NCBI GenBank assembly: GCA_038229415.1 | Contig: JBBROM010000016.1 | Span: 1-64,000, forward strand | Length of the DNA: 64,000 bases | Reading direction: 5' to 3' | From: JANXUR01 sp038229415 | GTDB taxonomy: Bacteria > Acidobacteriota > Terriglobia > Terriglobales > Acidobacteriaceae | Position numbers and translations under genes: made by a program | Notes under the pieces: generated by a model | The model's database searches: none | Told to the model about the DNA's origin: nothing | The model's input: the letters and a program-made list of their open reading frames with translations, nothing else | Shown: positions 32,724 to 42,600 of the stretch, piece by piece | Layout of the letters: every line of letters starts with the position of its first letter | How positions within the stretch are numbered: position 1 is the stretch's first letter

Positions 32724-35054
32724 ATGCCTCTGCCAGTGCCCAAGCGTTTGCGCGGACTGTGGTCGCGCAAACCGCGAGCCATACTCACAGCCGCCGCCCT
32801 GTTGCTGCTGACGGCGGCGGCCGACGCTGCCGATCCTATTCCCGGCGTACACATTCCCAAACTCTCATCCGCCCCCACGCTCGAAGACTTCCTCACCATG
32901 CAGCCGCATGGCGAAGCCGCCATGCACATGGCCAAGGTTTCCGACTTCCGCCAGCGCGAACCGCACGATGGCGAGCTGGCGTCGCAAAAGACCGAAGCCT
33001 ACCTCGGCTACGACGCCAAGCGCCTCTACGTCGTCTTCCTCTGTTTCGACACCGACCCCAAGCGCATCCGAGCCCGCCTCAGCCGCCGCGAAGACATCTA
33101 TGACGACGACACCGTGGAGATCATGCTCGACACCTATCGCGATCACCGCCGCGCCTTCGTCTTCCAGTCCACGCCGCTTGGCATTCAGTGGGACGGCATC
33201 TTCTCCGAAGCCTCCACCACCGCGGGCAGCGACTACTTCGGCTTCGACCCTTCCTTCGACACCGTGTGGGAAAACAAAGGCCGCGTCACAGACAAGGGAT
33301 TTGTCGTCTGGTTCGCCATTCCCTTTCGCAGCCTCCGCTTTCATCCCGCCGACACCCAAAGCTGGGGCATCATCCTGAATCGCAGCATTCCGCGCACCAA
33401 CGAAAATATCTTTTGGCCGCGCGTCAGCAAGCGCAACGGCAGCCGCCTGTCGCAGGAAGCCACACTGGACGGCATTGAACACATTCCCGCGGGCCGTAAC
33501 ATGCAGTTCATTCCCTACGGCATCGCCGACGCGTTTCACTCGCTCAACACCCGCGACCCTTTCGCCCCTCACTTCGACAATCGCTTGGTCGGCGGCAAGT
33601 TCGGACTCGACGCCAAGTTCGTTCTGCACAAAAGCCTGACGCTCGACCTCACCGCGAATCCTGACTTTAGCCAGGTCGAATCCGACGAGCCGCAGGTCAC
33701 GGTCAATCAGCGCTTCGCTGTCTACTTTCCAGAAAAGCGCCCGTTCTTCATCGAAAACTCCGACTTCTTTGCCACGCCCATCAATCTGCTATTTACACGT
33801 CAAATCGCCAATCCCCAGTATGGTGCCCGCCTCAGCGGACGCCTTGGCCGCTACGGCGTCGGCCTGCTGGTGGCCAACGATCGCGCTCCGGGGCTGGTGG
33901 TTCCTTTCCACGACCCCGAAGTGGGCAAGAAGGCGACCTACGCAGTGGGCCGCGTCACTCGTGACTTCGCCCGCCAGTCGCGAGTCGGCGTCATCTACAC
34001 CGACCGCGAGTTCGACGGTGCATTCAACCGCGTGGGTGGGTTCGACGCCCGCTTCAAACTCAGCGAAAACTGGACGGCAAGCGGACAAGCCGTGGTGAGT
34101 TCCACCCGGCATCTCGACGGCAGCTATCAGGCAGGCCCCGCCGATAAATTCAACCTGCAACGCACCGGCTACCACTTTAATTACGACCTCACCTACAACG
34201 ACATTGCTCCCGGATTCCAAACCCGCACGGGCTTTGTAAACCGCGTGGACATCCGCAATGTGGGCCAAATGGCAAGTTACGTCTTTCGGCCCAAGAAAGG
34301 ACGGGTGACGGATTGGGGCCCGAGCCTGCTGGTGCAGCAGGTATGGGATCACCGCGGCTTGCGTCTCGATTCCACCATTCAGCCGGCATTTCTCGTCGAG
34401 CTCACCGGCAACGCTTACTTCCAGATACAGCCCACGGACTTCCATGAGCGTTTGCGCCCCAGCGATGGCTTTGGCAACTTGACTGATCAGGACTATCACG
34501 AGCGCCTGACCACCCTGTTTTCAGGAACCAGCTTGCTGAAACAGGCAACCGTCGGCGGGCAGTATTCATTCGGTCAGCTCATCAACTTTGCCCCGCTCTC
34601 CGGCCCACCGGTGCTGGCAAAAGCCGACACCGGAAACTTCACGGTCTCCTATCGTCCGTTCTCCTCATTGAAGGTGGATAACACTTATCTGTTCAACCGC
34701 CTGCGTGACTTGAACTCCGGCCACGCCATCTTCAACAACCACATCTTCCGCAGCAAATTTAACTGGCAGTTCACCCGCGAACTCTCCGCCCGCGCCATCG
34801 TCGAGTACGCCACCACACTGGCAAATCCGGGCTTCACCTCGCTCACCACCACCAAGAACCTGAACAGCGACTTCCTCATCACCTACCTCGTGCATCCCGG
34901 CACTGCAATTTATTTCGGCTACAACAGCAACCTGCAAAATCTCGACCCGCGCCTGCAAACCGACGGCTTCGGCAACCTCCTCCGCACCCAAGATCGCCTG
35001 ATCAACGACGGCCGCCTCATCTTCGTCAAGGTGAGCTGGCTCTTCCGCTACTAG
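32724..35054 (+). CDS. DUF5916/CBM9-like outer-membrane beta-barrel protein
   Basis: 776 residues. A signal peptide (ILTAAALLLLTAAADA) leads into an N-terminal CBM9-like domain (AYLGYDAKRLYVVFLCFD, then EIMLDTYRDHRRAFVF). The remainder is the DUF5916 beta-barrel-like part (LTANPDFSQVESDEPQVTVN, then FFPEK-type PEKRPFFIENSDFF) ending in alternating aromatic strands and a C-terminal Phe-Arg-Tyr. It is an envelope protein of unknown substrate, common in Acidobacteriota and Bacteroidota. Confidence 0.85.
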   Translation: MPLPVPKRLRGLWSRKPRAILTAAALLLLTAAADAADPIPGVHIPKLSSAPTLEDFLTMQPHGEAAMHMAKVSDFRQREPHDGELASQKTEAYLGYDAKRLYVVFLCFDTDPKRIRARLSRREDIYDDDTVEIMLDTYRDHRRAFVFQSTPLGIQWDGIFSEASTTAGSDYFGFDPSFDTVWENKGRVTDKGFVVWFAIPFRSLRFHPADTQSWGIILNRSIPRTNENIFWPRVSKRNGSRLSQEATLDGIEHIPAGRNMQFIPYGIADAFHSLNTRDPFAPHFDNRLVGGKFGLDAKFVLHKSLTLDLTANPDFSQVESDEPQVTVNQRFAVYFPEKRPFFIENSDFFATPINLLFTRQIANPQYGARLSGRLGRYGVGLLVANDRAPGLVVPFHDPEVGKKATYAVGRVTRDFARQSRVGVIYTDREFDGAFNRVGGFDARFKLSENWTASGQAVVSSTRHLDGSYQAGPADKFNLQRTGYHFNYDLTYNDIAPGFQTRTGFVNRVDIRNVGQMASYVFRPKKGRVTDWGPSLLVQQVWDHRGLRLDSTIQPAFLVELTGNAYFQIQPTDFHERLRPSDGFGNLTDQDYHERLTTLFSGTSLLKQATVGGQYSFGQLINFAPLSGPPVLAKADTGNFTVSYRPFSSLKVDNTYLFNRLRDLNSGHAIFNNHIFRSKFNWQFTRELSARAIVEYATTLANPGFTSLTTTKNLNSDFLITYLVHPGTAIYFGYNSNLQNLDPRLQTDGFGNLLRTQDRLINDGRLIFVKVSWLFRY

Positions 35055-35082
35055 CAAATTTGCGTGTGTCATCCCGACCGAA

Positions 35083-35265
35083 GGAAATTGCTCCGCGAGA
35101 TCGCGGAGCAATTTCCGCAGTGGAGGGGACCTTGTGTTTGTTCGGAAAAGCGGCCAGTGTGGGATAGTTCACAAGTGTCGGGTGCCCCATGTCTCGCGCC
35201 TTTCGAGACATGGGATGCCGGGTGCCCCATCCTAAACGCAGTCGTATCGCGTTTAGGGTGGGGTC
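35083..35265. repeat. Three consecutive intergenic hairpins
   Basis: GGAAATTGCTCCGCGA/TCGCGGAGCAATTTCC (35083-35116) is a perfect 16-bp stem. CCCATGTCTCG/CGAGACATGGG (35186-35214) and CCCCATCCTAAACGC/GCGTTTAGGGTGGGG (35225-35263) each begin with GGGTGCCCCA. No gene is present between the DUF5916 gene and ruvA. Confidence 0.7.
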
Positions 35266-35391
35266 TTTCGCTTACTCGCCAAGAACTGTTCTCAGCGAGC
35301 ACTCGTGTTTGTTTTACGTATGCTCCCCCCCACCTCAGCCCCGCATCCGCCTTACAATGGAGCCGCAGCCCTCGCGGGTTGCGCTACCCTT

Positions 35392-35976
35392 ATGATTGCT
35401 CACTTGCGCGGCATCTTGATCGAGAAGCATCCCAACCAGGCGGTGGTGGAAGCCGGTGGCGTGGGCTATGACGTCGTCATCACTGTGCCGACGTTCAGCA
35501 GTTTGCCAGAAACTGGCAGCACGGTCGCGCTGCACATTCACACCCATGTGCGTGAAGATGCCCTCGCGCTCTTCGGCTTCGGATCACGCGAAGAAAAGCA
35601 TCTGTTCGAGAAGCTGATTACGGTAAGCGGCATCGGCCCCAAGCTCGCGGTGACGATCCTCAGCGGCATGGCCGCCGACGCGCTCGGCAGCGCCATTCGC
35701 AGCAACGACCTCGCGGCTCTCACCCGCATTCCGGGCATCGGCAAAAAGACCGCCGAGCGCATGGTGCTGGAACTGCGCGACAAGATTCTGCCGCCCGCCA
35801 ATGCAGTGGAAGCAGCGCCTACATCAGCCACTAAGGTGGAAGAGGACGCACTTTCCGCATTATTGAATCTGGGATATGCTCGACCCGCAGCCGAACGCGC
35901 ACTGGCAGCCGTAAAGCTGGGCCGCGATTCGTTCGACACACTATTCCGCGAGGCTTTGGCTTCACTTTCCAAATAG
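35392..35976 (+). CDS. ruvA: Holliday junction branch migration protein RuvA
   Basis: 194 residues from ATG 35392, which begins MIAHLRGILIEKHPNQAVVE; the longer frame upstream is spurious. It has domain I (OB fold), the helix-hairpin-helix motifs LITVSGIGPKLAVTILSG and LTRIPGIGKKTAERMVLEL, and the C-terminal domain III that contacts RuvB. TACAAT at 35353-35358 may be its -10. Confidence 0.96.
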   Translation: MIAHLRGILIEKHPNQAVVEAGGVGYDVVITVPTFSSLPETGSTVALHIHTHVREDALALFGFGSREEKHLFEKLITVSGIGPKLAVTILSGMAADALGSAIRSNDLAALTRIPGIGKKTAERMVLELRDKILPPANAVEAAPTSATKVEEDALSALLNLGYARPAAERALAAVKLGRDSFDTLFREALASLSK

Positions 35977-36031
35977 CGTGGCGCGTTAAGTTCGAGGCGG
36001 CAGATTTTTTGCAACATAAGTTTGCGAGGCA

Positions 36032-37210
36032 ATGCGAATGATCAAACTACGGAAAGTTTTGGGCGTTCTGGCGCTGCTGTTGCTGATTCTGGTCGGGGGA
36101 TTCTATCTTGTAGCTCCCGCTGAAGTCGAGCGCACTATGAATCCCGTGCTGCACAAGTCTCCGTATGCGGCTAGTGCGTCCGCCAAAGCTCTGCACGCCA
36201 CGCTCCTCGTCGCCGACATGCACGCCGACACCCTGCTCTGGGGCCGCGACATTCTCGCGCGCGGCACTCGCGGACAAGTGGACGTGCCTCGTTTGATCGA
36301 AGGCAACGTTGCCCTGCAAATTTTCTCACTGCCCACCAAAACGCCCCGCGGCCTCAACTACGAACACAATGACGACAAGACCGACCAGATCAAGCTGCTC
36401 GCCATGGCGCAAGGCTGGCCGGTGCGCACCTGGGGAAGCCTCACCGAGCGCGCCCTCTATCAAGCTAACCGACTCAACACCGCGGCGGAAGCCTCGGAAG
36501 GCCGGTTCACGCTCATCGGCAGCGCAAGTGCCCTGAAGAAGTATCTCGCCGAGCGCGAAAAGAATCCAGACATGACGGCAGGCCTGCTCGCCATCGAAGG
36601 CGCGCACGCACTCGACGGCAATCTCGACAACCTCGACCGCCTCTACGACGCAGGCTATCGCATGGTGTCGCCCGCCCATTTTTTCGACAATTTTATCGGC
36701 GGCTCCTCCGCGGGCGAGAATAAAATTGGCCTGACCGGGGCGGGACGCGAATGGGTGCGACGCATGGAAGCCAAACACATGGTCATTGACCTCGCCCACT
36801 CGTCCGCACAAACCATTGACGATGTACTCGCGATCACAACCCGCCCCGTCGTCGTCTCGCACGGCGGCGTAAAGGGCACCTGCAACAACAATCGCAATCT
36901 CAGCGACGAACAAGTTAAGGCCATCGCCGCAAAAGGCGGCGTGATCGGCATCGGCTACTGGGAAACCGCCACCTGCGGACACGACGCCCACGCCATCGCC
37001 CGCGCCGCTCGCTACGTCGCCAATCTAGTCGGCGTGGAACACGTCGGCCTCGGCTCGGACTTCGACGGTGCCGTCACCACCCCCTTCGACGCCAGCGGCA
37101 TGGTACAAATCACCGACGCCCTCCTCGCCGAAGGCTTCAGCAACGATGACATCGCCAGAATCATGGGTGGAAACGTAATCGCCCTGCTCCAGGCAGAGTT
37201 GCCAGAGTAG
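36032..37210 (+). CDS. Membrane dipeptidase (peptidase M19)
   Basis: 392 residues. An N-terminal hydrophobic segment (LGVLALLLLILVGGFYLVA) anchors or exports it. M19 motifs are DMHADTLLWGRD (metal His/Asp), IEGAHALDGNLDNLDRLYDA, GLTGAGREWVRRME and VVVSHGGVKGTCNNNRNLSD, plus HVGLGSDFDGA. It hydrolyses dipeptides with a zinc pair; substrate unknown. GCGAGG precedes the ATGCGAATG start. Confidence 0.93.
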   Translation: MRMIKLRKVLGVLALLLLILVGGFYLVAPAEVERTMNPVLHKSPYAASASAKALHATLLVADMHADTLLWGRDILARGTRGQVDVPRLIEGNVALQIFSLPTKTPRGLNYEHNDDKTDQIKLLAMAQGWPVRTWGSLTERALYQANRLNTAAEASEGRFTLIGSASALKKYLAEREKNPDMTAGLLAIEGAHALDGNLDNLDRLYDAGYRMVSPAHFFDNFIGGSSAGENKIGLTGAGREWVRRMEAKHMVIDLAHSSAQTIDDVLAITTRPVVVSHGGVKGTCNNNRNLSDEQVKAIAAKGGVIGIGYWETATCGHDAHAIARAARYVANLVGVEHVGLGSDFDGAVTTPFDASGMVQITDALLAEGFSNDDIARIMGGNVIALLQAELPE

Positions 37211-37219
37211 CCAGGGCCG

Positions 37220-37310
37220 CTACTTTCGATGCAGGAGGCACGATTGTCGCTTATCCTCCTTGTATACAATGACTTGCATGGATATCTTGGCGCTGGAGAC
37301 TCAAAGTGCC
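37220..37310. repeat. Diverged ~90-bp repeat with TTGTATACAA, left copy
   Basis: It contains CGCTTATCCTCC, the perfect palindrome TTGTATACAA (37260-37269) and GGATATCTTGG-CGCTGGAGACTCAAA. The same order recurs at 60,680-60,774. TTGTATACAA resembles a GntR/FadR-type operator, but the role is unproven. From 37,311 to 37,811 I see no recognisable gene, only weak short frames and a TTGACA at 37,629 without a good -10. Confidence 0.65.
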
Positions 37311-37811
37311 TATGTATTTCTGCTCGGCGCCAACCCGGTAACCTGTCGAAAACCCCTCGAGCCTTTCGTCAAATTACGAAGCGTTGAATACTCCAATGGG
37401 GGAACTTCCTGGGTGGCGGCTTGCGCGCGCGCCGTGCAGTTCGAACCTTTATGAGGCTGCTTTCACGGTGCCAGCTCTTGGCGTCAATTGCTTCTCTTGC
37501 GCGTAATCGCCTGCGAGTGCTAGGTTGGTGACCGGGGCTGCAAGCATCAGGAGCCCATGACAGTTTTTGGTGGATGATCCCAGCTCGATTCGGGGCGTTC
37601 CGCTTGCATTGCGCACCGGTGTCCACGATTGACAGTTCCATCAAGACCAGTTACCACCGCAACAGGACGGAGACAGTTTGCCAGCTCGGCTCACGAAGGG
37701 TTGCAGTTTGGCGAGTGCGATGGGCGCAATCCTCGCCGGCGTTTCCATGCTCCCGGCTACAGGCATCGTTTGCGGGCAGTGGCCGGGCAGACTCACAGGC
37801 GAGAAACGGAC

Positions 37812-38666
37812 GTGAGTACATCCAGCCCAGCCGGATCGCCGGAAGCATTTTTTCTCCGCGTTCAGCAGCGGAATCTTTACTGCGTCTATTACCCTGCCGC
37901 AATGAACACTGGCGGCAACGCTATCTTGTATGTTCCACCTTTCGCCGGGGAGATGCACTGTTCGCGGGATTTCGTTGCAAGGATGGCACGGGAACTGGCG
38001 ATTCGGGGGCAGAGCGTACTGATGCTGGATTTATTTGGCACAGGTGACAGTGGCGGCGATTTTGAAGAAGCACGCTGGGAGATTTGGCAATCAGACCTTG
38101 ATGCTGCGGTAAATTGGTTAGGACAAAACGGCCAAAGCCATCTCACCCTTTGGGGGGTGCGGCTGGGAGCTATCCTAGCGCTCGAGGCGGCTTCCAGGGC
38201 GAATATGGAAGTTGATCGTGTGGTTCTGTGGCAACCCGTGATCGAAGGCGAGCCTATGCTGACCCAGTTTCTCCGCATGCACCTCGCAGCAGAAGACGAC
38301 CCTGCAGGACGCTTGCGTGAGGCCCTGAGCGACCGCAACCTGCGCCGCGCCCTGGCTTACGGTGACACGGTCGAGGTCGGTGGATTCAGCGTTAGCCCAG
38401 CCTTGATTCGCGCCATGGATCGTCTGCACCTGCAGCCGCTTGCAAGCAATATTTCCGCACCGATTCATTGGCTGGAAGTGCTGTCCGATTTCGGGGGAGA
38501 GTCTCCCGCACAGAGCCTGAAATTGATTGAGGAATGGCGGGGTATGAGCAAAGAGGTCACACTGCATCAGGCAATCCTATGGCCGTTTTGGCACTTTCCT
38601 CACAGCGTGGACCATCAGCTCTTGCTTCCTGCACTGCTTCCCATGTTTGGAGTGATTGAGTCATGA
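37812..38666 (+). CDS. Exosortase-A-associated hydrolase-2-like alpha/beta hydrolase
   Basis: 284 residues from GTG 37812. The pattern AILYVPPFAGEMHCSRDFVA, LDLFGTGDSGGDFEEARWE and TLWGVRLGAILALEAASRA is that of the hydrolase-2 family (TIGR03101) described in exosortase-A gene clusters. The nucleophile elbow reads GVRLGA and lacks the usual Ser, as is common in this family. It overlaps the next gene by four bases (ATGA), so the two are co-translated. Probably a carrier-bound acyl hydrolase or scaffold for the adjacent NRPS-PKS. Confidence 0.82.
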   Translation: MSTSSPAGSPEAFFLRVQQRNLYCVYYPAAMNTGGNAILYVPPFAGEMHCSRDFVARMARELAIRGQSVLMLDLFGTGDSGGDFEEARWEIWQSDLDAAVNWLGQNGQSHLTLWGVRLGAILALEAASRANMEVDRVVLWQPVIEGEPMLTQFLRMHLAAEDDPAGRLREALSDRNLRRALAYGDTVEVGGFSVSPALIRAMDRLHLQPLASNISAPIHWLEVLSDFGGESPAQSLKLIEEWRGMSKEVTLHQAILWPFWHFPHSVDHQLLLPALLPMFGVIES

Positions 38667-39607
38667 CGACCGAAACACGGCGCACAAAACGCGAGGTGGT
38701 GTGTAGCGCCGTCTGTGAAGGTGCGCGCGTTTTCGGAGTGCTACACCTTCCCGTGGGCGAGGCTTGGTGTGGAATTGTGATGATCCACGGCCGCCCCGGC
38801 TACCGAGTGGGCGCGGGCAGGGTGTTTGTTCATCTGGCCCGCATCTGGACTGCAGCAGGAATCGCAGTCTTGCGCATGGACTACCGGGGAACTGCAGAGT
38901 GCGAAGGTACGCCGGTTCGCTGGGAAGAGACCGGCCAGGACATCGCCGTAGCAGTAAATTCGCTGCTGGCCCAAGTCCCGTCCCTACAAAGAGTGGTTCT
39001 GTGGAGCTCCTGTGGCGGAGCAGCGGACGCCATGCAATCGGCAGCCGAAGACCCGCGGATCGAGTCGCTGGTTCTAGTGAATCCGTGGGTGTACGACGTG
39101 CGCAACCGCGCCCGGATGAAGTTGAAGCACCACACCGGTTTACTGGTGCGCAAGCTGGCAAACGCACAGTGGTGGCGCAGTGTTGCAAGGGGTCGCACCG
39201 GGCAGGCAAAGTGGGTAACTGCGGCGCGCATCCTTACAAGCTTGCGCGAAGCCGCAGGTTTGGGATCCTCCCATGGGTGCAGCGCGCAGCCCGTGCCAGA
39301 GCAAGGGTTGAATCAAGTGACGATGCGGGCACATCTGTCGTATCGCAATCCAACCCTTGCCGACCAGTTGGCCCGTAGCCTGGATGCATTTCCCGGAAAA
39401 CTGCTGGTCATTTTGAGCGGAGCGGACATGGGGGCGCAAGCTTTTGCCGCATTGACCCAGACCTCACCCAAATGGCGCGCCCTGATGGCCGCTGACCGCG
39501 TGGTTCGTCATAATCTACCGGGGGCGGATCATGGCTTTCGCCGTCGTGAATGGCGTGAGCAGGTGGCGGCGTGGACTCTGCAATGGCTGCTCCAGCAGCG
39601 CAAGTAA
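38663..39607 (+). CDS. Exosortase-A-associated hydrolase-1-like alpha/beta hydrolase
   Basis: 314 residues. FGVLHLPVGEAWCGIVMIHG, PGYRVGAGRVFVHLARIW, VLRMDYRGTAECEG and VVLWSSCGGAADAMQ follow the hydrolase-1 family (TIGR03100), where a Cys replaces the nucleophile Ser in the W-x-x-C elbow. LVLVNPWVYDVRNRARMKLK is also typical. It overlaps the hydrolase-2 gene and converges on the PKS 45 bp downstream. A role in cleaving or transferring acyl groups from carrier proteins is inferred from context. Confidence 0.82.
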   Translation: MTTETRRTKREVVCSAVCEGARVFGVLHLPVGEAWCGIVMIHGRPGYRVGAGRVFVHLARIWTAAGIAVLRMDYRGTAECEGTPVRWEETGQDIAVAVNSLLAQVPSLQRVVLWSSCGGAADAMQSAAEDPRIESLVLVNPWVYDVRNRARMKLKHHTGLLVRKLANAQWWRSVARGRTGQAKWVTAARILTSLREAAGLGSSHGCSAQPVPEQGLNQVTMRAHLSYRNPTLADQLARSLDAFPGKLLVILSGADMGAQAFAALTQTSPKWRALMAADRVVRHNLPGADHGFRRREWREQVAAWTLQWLLQQRK

Positions 39608-39651
39608 GCGCGGACTTTCAATCGTGAATTGCGGAGCCGCAGGCGCAGGGA

Positions 39652-42600
39652 TTATCGAAGTGCCCGGATACGTTCCACCATGCCCGCAAATGTTGGTACT
39701 TCAAACAGACTTCGCAACGGCAGGTCAACATGCAGTTCTGAGCGCAGCAACAAGATCAAGCGATTCCCCAGTAGAGAATGGCCGCCCAGCTCGAAGAAAT
39801 TGTCGTAGGGATCAACCTCCTTCACTCCCAGCAGCGTAGTCCATATTTCTGCAAGTTTGGATTCCACAACGTCTGTGGCTGCAACCGGCAGGGGCGCACC
39901 TTGATTTGCATGATCTGCGTGGTTGCTGGTTCCCTTGGCGCTGTTCCGCAACACCGGCGATACTGCGGATTGTGGTACCTGCTGCTGTGCGAACAATGGC
40001 GTCGCCGAGAATAACGGCTTCGCTTCGAACGCTGTTTTCAAAACTGCTGTTTTCGAAACCGCAACTTGCGAAAGCCCACTACCGAGAACTCTCATCAGCG
40101 CATCCGTGCCTTGTGCTGGGAGCAAGCCCCGGCCCAATTGCTGCGTTCGCTCAGCCTGCATATCTTGCGGAACGGCAGTGTTTACCGCCATGCCAACTTG
40201 CTGCCATAGATCCCAATTGATCGAGATTACGTTTCTGCCGTCACCATAACTGCTTTGGGCAAAGCCATCCAGAAACGCATTCGCAGCGGCATAGTCGGAT
40301 TGGCCCACACCACCTGCCAAAGCCGCAAGAGACGAACAAAGTACAAAAAAATCAAGCTTCGCACCACGGAAGAGGCGATCCAGCACCAGGGTTCCCTGTA
40401 TCTTGGGTCGAAACACTCCGGCGATTGCATCTGGGCTACGCATCTGTATCAAACCACCCCCGGGAACTCCAGCGGCATGGATTACTCCGGCTATCGCACC
40501 GAATCGCGCCCGTGCCCTCGTCACCACCGCCTCCATTTGAGCCGCGTCGGCGACATCCGCAATGGCAAGCATGACTTCGCCTCCGAGTTGCTCCACCTCA
40601 TCCAAGTGCCGCAAACGGTCGTCATTCTGGATCTGACCCAGAGCATCGGTGCTGGTGGAGTTCCCCACCGTGCGGCTGACGAGCACAAGTTTGGCACGGG
40701 CCGTCTTCGCCAAAAATTTGGCAAACGCCAGCCCAAGACCACCCAACCCTCCTGTAATCACGTAGGCACCGCCCTCACGCAATCCCTGTAACTGCGCCGC
40801 TGGTGTGGGCAATGTCAAAGTGTTCCAACGTTGGATCCAGCGTCGCCCACCACGGTAGGCAACCAGCGACTCGGTATCGCCTGTTATGATCTCCGCCAGC
40901 AACTGGGTGCACATTTGCAAATGTGCTTCACCCTTGGAGGATGGAGCAAAGTCAATACTGCGGCAGTTGAGCAAAGGATATTCTTGGGGAATCGCCCGGA
41001 GAGCACCCAGCATCGCCGACTTACCTGGGCAGAGGTTCTCGTCGACTCCACCGGTCACTGCATGCACACCGCTGGAGACAATCGTGATGCGCACCGGAGT
41101 ACCGGCAGCCTGCTCACCCAGCGCCTGGGCCAGCCGCGTCAAGCTGAGGAAGCCGCGATTCAGATCAGACTCGGCCGTGCCAGGTTGCGCGTCCAGGGTA
41201 AGCATGTGCAGAATTTCAATCGGCAAGTGGTCAGTCGCTGGCTGCTGGCGAATCCCTGATTCTCGAATGAGCGCCTCATAATCAGCCGGGTTCCGGGAGT
41301 TAAAGATAAATTGTCGCGGAGAGTGCTTCTCCCATCGCGCACCCCGCGTGACTGAAATTACTTCGCAGCCGAATTGACCTAGCTGCGCTGCAACTGCGGC
41401 ACCCACACCCAAATCATCCTCGAAAATCAGATAGCGCGAGGTCTCAGGATGGGCAGACACGATCGCTGGAGATGGAGGCGGTGCCTGTTGCCAGCTCGGA
41501 ACTGCAAAGCGAACTTCGGCATCCTCTCCCAATGGTTCATTACCGCTAGATTTGGTGGCCCCGGGTTGAACACCATCGGTAGCTGACTCAGTGATACCCT
41601 CGCGAGCCTCTGGCTTCGATGCTGTTGAGGAAGCCCGACTTACATCAAAAATGTCTGGACGCCTTGCGTCCACCCAATAGCGCTCGCGTTCAAACGGATA
41701 AGTTGGCAGCGAAACCCGTCTGCCTGGTCGGGGTTGCGAGGCGCGGTGCCAGTCCACCGCAGCACCAGCCAGCCACAATCGCCCCACAGCGGTCAGTAAC
41801 GCGTCCGTGTCCGCTTGTGTCTCTAAGGCATGGCGCATGGTGGCCAGCGGGGATTGACTCGGCCCCCGCTCGGGATGTCGGCGGGCCAGCGTCGTCAGTG
41901 TCCTTCCTGGCCCCACTTCCAGAAGTGAACAACCCAGCGGTGCAGGAAACTTGCGCAGCAAGGTCGCAATGCTGTCAGCGAAGCGCACCGGCTGACGCAG
42001 ATGGGCCGACCAGTAGTCGGGATTACTGACTTGTTCGGCCGTCGCCCAATCGGCGTCCAGGTTGGTGACATAAGGAATGACCGGTGCAGTCCGGTGAACC
42101 TTCTCCACCGCCTGACGGAAAGCCGGCAAAACAGGATCCATCATGGCGGAATGGAAGGCGTGGGAGGTCTCCAGCCGCTGACACTGCAAGCCACGCAAGG
42201 CCATCGCGGCCACGAATTGGTCAATTCCTGTTATGGGGCCGGATACGACGGAGGCTCCCAGCTCGTTCCAAGCGGCCAATTGCAGCGATTCGCCAAGTAG
42301 CGGGCTGACTTGTTCCGCCGGGAGCGGTACCACGAGCATGGCTCCCTGCGGCTGCTGCTGAATCAGGCGGCCACGTTCCGCCACCAGTGCCAGCGCATCC
42401 TGCAACGAAAATACACCTGCAAGATGGGCGGCAACATACTCCCCTACGCTGTGCCCAATCATCGCCTGGGGACGCAACCCCCAATCCATCAACAGCCGCG
42501 CCATGGCAATCTCCACCGCACATAAGGCGGGTTGAGTGATCTGGGTTTGGGCTAGTTGATGGGCAGCGGCAGCGACGTCCGTCTGCGCCGGATACAACAC

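Noticed and set aside
37425..37450. GTTCGAACC resembling a tRNA T-arm
   Set aside because: No matching acceptor, D or anticodon arms flank it.
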